Of a stretch of 64,000 nt of DNA, positions 59,141 through 64,000 are shown in pieces. Both the position numbers and the translations under genes were made by a program. The stretch covers positions 1 to 64,000 of the forward strand of contig NZ_VWXK01000023.1 in assembly GCF_011752565.1 (NCBI RefSeq). The letters run 5' to 3'. The stretch's first letter is position 1; the number at the start of each line of letters is the position of its first letter. Origin of the DNA: Pantoea sp. Ap-967 (GTDB lineage Bacteria; Pseudomonadota; Gammaproteobacteria; Pseudomonadales; Pseudomonadaceae). A model generated the notes under the pieces. That model was not told the origin of the DNA. It worked only from the letters and a program-made list of their open reading frames with translations, and did no database searches.

Positions 59141-61093
59141 ATGTTGAACACCCTTCTACCCATCCTGCTGTTCGCTGCCCTTGGCCTGGCGGTGCTCGGC
59201 GCCCTGCGCCGGGTGCGCATGTGGCGGCGGGGCCGGCCTTCCAAGGTCAACCTGGTCGGCGGCCTGCTGGCCATGCCGCGGCGTTACCTGGTGGACCTGC
59301 ACCATGTGGTCGAGCGCGACAAGTACATGTCCAAGACCCACGTGGCCACCGCCGGCGGTTTCGTGCTGTCGGCCGCGCTGGCGATCCTGGTGCACGGCTT
59401 CGGCCTGCAGAGCAAGATCCTTGGCTACGCCCTGCTGGTGGCCACGATCATCATGTTCAGCGGCGCCATTTTCGTCTTCAAGCGCCGCCTGAACCCGCCT
59501 GCACGCTTGTCCAAGGGCCCGTGGATGCGCCTGCCGAAAAGCCTGCTGGTGTTCGCCGCCAGCTTCTTCATCGCCACCTTGCCGGTGGCCGGCATCCTGC
59601 CGGCTGATACTGGCGGCTGGGTGATGGTCGGCATTCTTGGCCTGGGCGTGCTGTGGGGCGTGTCGGAGCTGTTCTTCGGCATGACCTGGGGCGGCCCGAT
59701 GAAACACGCCTTCGCCGGTGCCCTGCACCTGGCCTGGCACCGGCGCGCCGAACGCTTCGGCGGCGGCCGTTCCACCGGCCTGAAACCGCTGGATCTGGAA
59801 GACCCAAGCGCACCCCTGGGGGTGGAAAAGCCGGCAGACTTCACCTGGAACCAACTGCTGGGCTTCGACGCCTGCGTGCAGTGCGGCAAGTGCGAGGCCA
59901 TGTGCCCGGCGTTCGCTGCCGGCCAGCCGCTGAACCCGAAAAAACTGATTCAGGACATGGTCATCGGCCTGGCCGGTGGCACCGATGCGCAATTTGCCGG
60001 CAGCCCGTATCCGGGCAAGCCGATTGGCGAGCATGGCGGCCATCCGCACCAGCCGATCGTCAATGGCCTGGTCGACGCCGAGACGCTGTGGTCGTGCACC
60101 ACCTGCCGCGCCTGCGTCGAGGAATGCCCGATGATGATCGAGCACGTCGATGCCATCGTCGACATGCGCCGCCACCTCACCCTGGAAAAAGGCGCCACCC
60201 CGAACAAGGGCGCCGAAGTGCTGGACAACCTGATCGCCACCGACAACCCCGGCGGCTTCGCCCCGGGCGGGCGGATGAACTGGGCGGCTGACCTCAACCT
60301 GCAGCTGTTGTCTGAGGTCAAGGCCACCGAGGTGCTGTTCTGGGTCGGTGACGGTGCCTTCGATATGCGCAACCAACGCACCCTGCGCTCGTTCGTCAAG
60401 GTGCTCAAGGCCTCGGGCGTGGACTTTGCCGTGCTCGGCCTGGAAGAACGCGACAGCGGCGACGTGGCGCGCCGCCTGGGCGACGAGGCGACCTTCCAGC
60501 AACTGGCCAAGCGCAATATCCAGACCCTGGCCAAGTACCGCTTCCAGCGCATCGTCACCTGCGACCCGCACAGCTTCCATGTGCTCAAGAACGAGTATGG
60601 GGCGTTGGGCGGCGACTACCAGGTGCAGCACCACAGCACCTACATCGCCGAACTGATCGAGGCGAAGAAACTCAACCTCGGCCAGCACAAGGGCGGCAGC
60701 GTCACCTACCACGACCCGTGCTACCTGGGCCGCTACAACGGCGAGTATGAAGCGCCGCGTGCGGTGCTCAAGGCACTGGGCATCGAAGTACGCGAGATGC
60801 AGCGCTCGGGCTTCCGTTCCCGTTGCTGCGGCGGCGGTGGCGGTGCGCCGATCACCGACATCCCCGGCAAGCAGCGCATTCCAGACATGCGCATGGACGA
60901 TATCCGCGAAACCGAGGCCGAGCTGGTGGCCGTGGGCTGCCCACAATGCACCGCGATGCTCGAAGGCGTGGTCGAACCGCGCCCGCAGATCAAGGATTTG
61001 GCCGAGTTGGTGGCCGATGTGTTGATCGAAGCGGACGCACCGGCCGCGGCAAAGCCGCAAACGGCTAAACGTGAACCTGCGGAGGTGCACTGA
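59141..61093 (+). CDS. dgcB: Dimethylglycine demethylation protein DgcB, membrane Fe-S oxidoreductase
   Basis: A protein of 650 aa. Several transmembrane helices lie in residues 3-180, followed by two ferredoxin-type 4Fe-4S motifs, C245-x2-C248-x2-C251-x3-C255 (CVQCGKCEAMCPAFA) and CTTCRACVEECPMM, and a C-terminal CCG-type domain (SRCCGGGGGAPITD, GCPQCTAML). It probably passes electrons from DgcA/ETF to quinone. The ATG at 59141 starts with the first membrane helix and has GGGAG upstream. The stop overlaps the etfA-like start by one base. Confidence 0.94.
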   Translation: MLNTLLPILLFAALGLAVLGALRRVRMWRRGRPSKVNLVGGLLAMPRRYLVDLHHVVERDKYMSKTHVATAGGFVLSAALAILVHGFGLQSKILGYALLVATIIMFSGAIFVFKRRLNPPARLSKGPWMRLPKSLLVFAASFFIATLPVAGILPADTGGWVMVGILGLGVLWGVSELFFGMTWGGPMKHAFAGALHLAWHRRAERFGGGRSTGLKPLDLEDPSAPLGVEKPADFTWNQLLGFDACVQCGKCEAMCPAFAAGQPLNPKKLIQDMVIGLAGGTDAQFAGSPYPGKPIGEHGGHPHQPIVNGLVDAETLWSCTTCRACVEECPMMIEHVDAIVDMRRHLTLEKGATPNKGAEVLDNLIATDNPGGFAPGGRMNWAADLNLQLLSEVKATEVLFWVGDGAFDMRNQRTLRSFVKVLKASGVDFAVLGLEERDSGDVARRLGDEATFQQLAKRNIQTLAKYRFQRIVTCDPHSFHVLKNEYGALGGDYQVQHHSTYIAELIEAKKLNLGQHKGGSVTYHDPCYLGRYNGEYEAPRAVLKALGIEVREMQRSGFRSRCCGGGGGAPITDIPGKQRIPDMRMDDIRETEAELVAVGCPQCTAMLEGVVEPRPQIKDLAELVADVLIEADAPAAAKPQTAKREPAEVH

Positions 61094-62325
61094 TGAGCGA
61101 CATTATCCGCCGCGACCCACGCGCCGAGTGGATCGCCCGTAACCGCCTGCACCCGCTGCACGCGGCCATGCAAACGCAACAAACGCGCTGGATGGGCCCC
61201 AACGGCCTGCTGCGCAAGAACCCCCATGCCCTGGCCGCAGGCTTCATTGGCCCGGCAGGCCTCAAGCGTATCGACCGCAGCGGCGCCCAGCAGGGCACCG
61301 GTGTCGGCGGGCGGCGTACGGCGGCGGCCGAGGTGCAGTTGCCGCTGCACCAAGTCCCGGCGCCAGCGTTCTACGTCGCCGTGGTGCCCGATATGGTGGG
61401 TGGCCGCCTGAGCAGCCACGACCGCGACCTGCTCGGCCTTGCCCACAGCCTGGCGGGCAGCGACGGCGCCGTGCTGGCCGTGGTGTTCGGCGAACACAAG
61501 GAAAGCAACTTCGCCACCGCCGGTGTCGACCGCCTGCTGGTGATCGAAGGCGAAGCGTTCGAAGGTTATGCACCGGAGCAACTGGTGCAGGGCCTGCGCG
61601 CTGTGGATAACCAGTTCACCCCCCGCCACTGGTTGCTGCCCGACAGCCGCAGCGGCGGTGGCGAACTGGGCCGGCGCTTTGCGGCGGCCCTGGGCGAACG
61701 TCCGGCCACGCGGGTATGGCAAGTGAAGGACGACCAGTGCATTGGCCGCGCCGGCGCCGGCCAGCAAGACCTGCAACGCGCCGTACCACGCCTGATTCTG
61801 GGCGCGGCGGAATGTGCCGAGCCGGTCAGCGAAACCCGCCACGAAGCGTTACCGGTGGAGTTGTCCACAAGCGTGCCGCGCAGCCTGTCGCGCATCGAGG
61901 ACCTGGGCTCGGTGGCCGTCGACCCGGCGACCATCGCCATGGCCGAGGCCGAGTTCATCGTTTCTGGCGGCAATGGCGTGAAGGACTGGGCCCTGTATCA
62001 CCAGGCCACCGCCGCCCTCGGTGCTACCGAAGGTGCCTCGCGGGTGGCGGTGGACGACGGCTTCATGCCGCGCAACCGCCAGGTGGGTGCCACGGGTACC
62101 TGGGTTACCGCGCGGGTGTATGTGGCGGTGGGCATTTCCGGGGCGATCCAGCACCTGCAGGGTATCGGCGCCTGCGACAAGGTGGTGGCGATCAACATGG
62201 ACCCAGGCTGCGACATGATCAAACGGGCGGACCTGTCGGTGATTGGCGACAGTTCGGCGATTCTCAAGGCACTGATCGAGGCTGTGGACAACTTCCGCAG
62301 CGGCGGCCAGCGCGACGCGGCATAA
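61093..62325 (+). CDS. etfA: Electron transfer flavoprotein alpha-subunit homologue
   Basis: A protein of 410 aa, longer than housekeeping ETF alpha (about 310) because of an N-terminal extension (SDIIRRDPRAEWIARNRLHP, HAAMQTQQTRWMGPNGLLRK). The C-terminal FAD-binding domain is intact: EAEFIVSGGNGVKDWALYHQ, ASRVAVDDGFMPRNRQVGAT, VYVAVGISGAIQHLQGIGAC, IGDSSAILKALIEAVD. It pairs with the next gene product to carry electrons from DgcA toward DgcB. Specialised ETF pairs like this are typical of the dgc cluster and separate from the general ETF. Confidence 0.92.
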   Translation: MSDIIRRDPRAEWIARNRLHPLHAAMQTQQTRWMGPNGLLRKNPHALAAGFIGPAGLKRIDRSGAQQGTGVGGRRTAAAEVQLPLHQVPAPAFYVAVVPDMVGGRLSSHDRDLLGLAHSLAGSDGAVLAVVFGEHKESNFATAGVDRLLVIEGEAFEGYAPEQLVQGLRAVDNQFTPRHWLLPDSRSGGGELGRRFAAALGERPATRVWQVKDDQCIGRAGAGQQDLQRAVPRLILGAAECAEPVSETRHEALPVELSTSVPRSLSRIEDLGSVAVDPATIAMAEAEFIVSGGNGVKDWALYHQATAALGATEGASRVAVDDGFMPRNRQVGATGTWVTARVYVAVGISGAIQHLQGIGACDKVVAINMDPGCDMIKRADLSVIGDSSAILKALIEAVDNFRSGGQRDAA

Positions 62326-62335
62326 GGGCACGAGC

Positions 62336-63106
62336 ATGAGTACGAAAGTGATCAGCCTGGTTTCCATCGGTGCCCACCCAAGCTCCGGCCGCGCCCGCCG
62401 CGCCGAGCAGGATGCGCGAGCGGTGGAGCTGGGGTTGCAGCTGGCGGGGGATAACTTGCAGGTGGTGCATGCCGGCGACCCGCGTGAAGAGGCCTTGCGC
62501 GCCTACCTGGGCATGGGCCTGGATCACCTGGATGTGCTGGAGCAGCCGGCCGGTGCCGATGTGCTTGGGGTACTGGGCGATTACCTGCGCGATGCTGGCG
62601 CCCAGTTGGTGCTGACCGGCAGCCAGGCGGAAACCGGTGAAGGTTCGGGCATGCTGCCGTTTTTGCTGGCCGAGAAGCTGGGTTGGCCGTTGGTGGTGGG
62701 GTTGGCGGAAGTGGAGTCGATCGACAACGGCATCGCCCAGGTACTGCAGGCGCTGCCACGGGGCCAGCGGCGCCGCTTGAAGGTGCGCCTGCCGCTGCTG
62801 GCGACTGTGGATAACGCCGCGCCCAAGCCGCGTCAGAGCGCCTTTGGGCCTGCCCGCAGGGGTGTGCTGGCGGCGCGCAATGTGGCAATCGTCGAAGATG
62901 AATTGCTGGCCGAAGCCGAACTGCAGCCGGCACGGCCCAGGCCCAAGCGGCTCAAGGTCATCAAGGCCAAGAGCGGTGCGGACCGGATGAAGGCGGCAAC
63001 GGCCAAGGCCAGCGGTGGCGGCGGCAAGGTGCTGAAGGATGTTTCTCCACAGGAAGGTGCAGAAGCCATACTCAAGCTGCTGGTGGAAGAGGGCGTGCTG
63101 CGCTAA
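62336..63106 (+). CDS. etfB: Electron transfer flavoprotein beta-subunit homologue
   Basis: A protein of 256 aa. The adenine-nucleotide alpha-hydrolase-like fold of ETF beta is visible (VISLVSIGAHPSSGRARRAE, VELGLQLAGDNLQVVHAGDP, GAQLVLTGSQAETGEGSGML). The C-terminal tail is rich in lysine and alanine (RPKRLKVIKAKSGADRMKAA) and unlike housekeeping EtfB. It starts 10 bases after the alpha-subunit gene. With it, the specialised ETF of the dimethylglycine pathway is complete. Confidence 0.91.
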   Translation: MSTKVISLVSIGAHPSSGRARRAEQDARAVELGLQLAGDNLQVVHAGDPREEALRAYLGMGLDHLDVLEQPAGADVLGVLGDYLRDAGAQLVLTGSQAETGEGSGMLPFLLAEKLGWPLVVGLAEVESIDNGIAQVLQALPRGQRRRLKVRLPLLATVDNAAPKPRQSAFGPARRGVLAARNVAIVEDELLAEAELQPARPRPKRLKVIKAKSGADRMKAATAKASGGGGKVLKDVSPQEGAEAILKLLVEEGVLR

Positions 63107-63142
63107 GGCCCCCTGTAAAAATCCCCACCCCCTGCTGGCTAC

Positions 63143-63258
63143 CCCTGTAGGAGCGAGCGCAGCTCGCGATGGGCTGCAAAGCAGCCCCAGCTCTTAAGCC
63201 GCGATGCTGAAACTGGGGCCGCTGCGCGCCCCATCGCGAGCTACGCTCGCTCCTACAG
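63143..63258. repeat. Inverted REP pair (GAGCGCAGCTC / GAGCTACGCTC)
   Basis: CCTGTAGGAGCGAGCGCAGC and TCGCGATGGGCTGCAAAGCAGCCC are answered by GGGGCCGCTGCGCGCCCCATCGCGAG and CTACGCTCGCTCCTACAG. The pair lies between convergent etfB and the cold-shock-like gene. Confidence 0.88.
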
Positions 63259-63288
63259 TTAGGCGTTCAGTTAGGCATTCAGGCAACA

Positions 63289-63492
63289 CTACTGCCGCAC
63301 GACGTTGAACGCCCAATTGGCCAAACCCTCGCTCACCGGCTCGAACGACACCCGCTCCCCCGCCAGCAGCCCCCCATCCCCCGTCGCACAGCGCAGTACC
63401 AGGTAATCCCAACCTTGCCCCTCGGCGCTGATTATTCCCATCCCACGGCCGTCATCGAACCATTTCACAGTGCCTGTGAGGCGGCTGTGCAT
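63289..63492 (-). CDS. Small cold-shock-domain-like protein
   Basis: A protein of 67 aa that looks like a diverged cold-shock domain. The first strand TGTVKWFDDGRGMGIISAEG corresponds to the Csp motif with RNP1, but the usual KGFGFI is changed to RGMGII, removing the stacking aromatics. The last strand GLANWAFNVVRQ matches AVNV in true Csp proteins. It may bind nucleic acid weakly or have a different role. Monocistronic, with GGAG upstream of the ATG. Beyond it there is no gene to the window end. Confidence 0.75.
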   Translation of the reverse strand: MHSRLTGTVKWFDDGRGMGIISAEGQGWDYLVLRCATGDGGLLAGERVSFEPVSEGLANWAFNVVRQ

Positions 63493-63613
63493 AAGTAGCT
63501 CCTAGGGTAGTGCCAAAATAATGGCCACTACTCCATCACAGATGGCAAACCAGCGAAACTGGTAAAAATGTCAGCTACGTCGCAAATTTGCCCACGGAAT
63601 CTGTTCGTCAACG

Positions 63614-63954
63614 TGTGGATAAAGTGTTGGTGCATGGTTGCAGGCCCCATTTCTAGGGCGCTCTGGAGTAATGTTCAAAAAATGACCAGGCTAGGATCGA
63701 TCAGCGAAGGGTGTCTTCTCTGGTCAAGCGCCCTATTTGCTCACAATCGCTGTTAGTCGGTCTGTGGATAATATGTTGGGGATACGCTGAAAGGCCTACA
63801 GATACTGGTCTTGAGAGAATTGATCAAAAATTGATCACATTACGGTTTCTTCCAGCGATTTGCCCATGAATCAAGGCATTGGCTCGGTTATCCACAGTCT
63901 TTGAGAGGACGATGCCCGACTACCCACAATCTCTGTTGGTGGGTTTGTGGGTAA
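63614..63954. promoter_or_regulatory. Cluster of DnaA-box-like sites in a gene-free stretch
   Basis: Consensus DnaA boxes occur at 63614-63622 and 63763-63771 (both TGTGGATAA) and 63888-63896 (TTATCCACA), with a one-base variant at 63946-63954 (TGTGGGTAA). The segment 63493-64000 has no defensible ORF, is AT-richer than its surroundings, and includes several TGATCA/GATC sequences near 63820-63836. No dnaA, dnaN or rpmH gene is nearby, so a DnaA-titration or regulatory locus is more likely than oriC. Confidence 0.6.
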
Positions 63955-64000
63955 GTTGTTCGAAATCGCCTGCAGCCCTTTTAAAACGGGTTGTCTAAGG

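Noticed and set aside
63493..64000. Chromosomal origin of replication
   Set aside because: DnaA boxes cluster here, but no dnaA, dnaN, rpmH, gidA or parAB gene is near, and the neighbouring etf/dgc genes are normally distant from oriC in pseudomonads.

Overview
The window is a high-GC bacterial chromosome segment from the Pseudomonas putida group. This rests on gene content and order recalled from P. putida and P. aeruginosa (gabP, hisBHAF, cbcXWV-sdaA-gbdR, cdhBAC-caiX-cdhR, dgcAB-etf), on dense GTAGGAGC-footed REP elements, and on TTATCCACA DnaA boxes. No database search was run; names come from reading the proteins.

Layout. (1) 1-2.1 kb is accessory debris: the end of an IS66-family element, an orphan DUF2442-HTH antitoxin-like gene, a scar of a P4-type integrase, and an intact higBA toxin-antitoxin pair under a nested palindromic operator. 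(2) 2.1-10.7 kb is an AT-richer genomic island inserted at the 3' end of tRNA-Thr(TGT). It carries a P4-type integrase, a second tyrosine recombinase with a small partner ORF, and a three-gene operon: C5-cytosine methyltransferase, Hsp90-like (GHKL) ATPase, and an uncharacterised 423-aa protein. That operon is the best candidate for an undescribed anti-phage system. (3) 10.8-13 kb holds a small lipoprotein/DUF2975/XRE operon. (4) 13.1-21.5 kb is core genome: a methyltransferase, a basic amino-acid ABC importer, gabP, ppk2. (5) 21.8-24.5 kb is a small accessory patch next to tRNA-Phe, with a PIN (DUF4411)/XRE-ImmA pair and an orphan HTH antitoxin. (6) 24.5-33.5 kb is core genome: yggX-mutY-asmA, an OFA-family transporter, and hisBH-DUF2164-hisAF.

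(7) 33.6-63.1 kb is largely a quaternary-amine catabolic region. CbcXWV imports choline, betaine and carnitine. CaiX and CdhA-B-C convert carnitine to glycine betaine. DgcAB with an electron-transfer flavoprotein demethylates dimethylglycine. SdaA deaminates the serine derived from the end product. GbdR and CdhR are the AraC-type regulators, and candidate tandem operators are visible for both. Between gbdR and cdhB sits a REP-flanked insertion of sigma factor, FecR, TonB receptor, M16 protease and SbmA/YddA-like ABC protein, resembling the ferredoxin-piracy Fus / yddA-yddB-pqqL loci.

(8) The last 0.5 kb has no gene but holds four DnaA-box-like 9-mers within about 340 bp. REP elements fill most gaps between core transcription units and are absent from the tRNA-Thr island.
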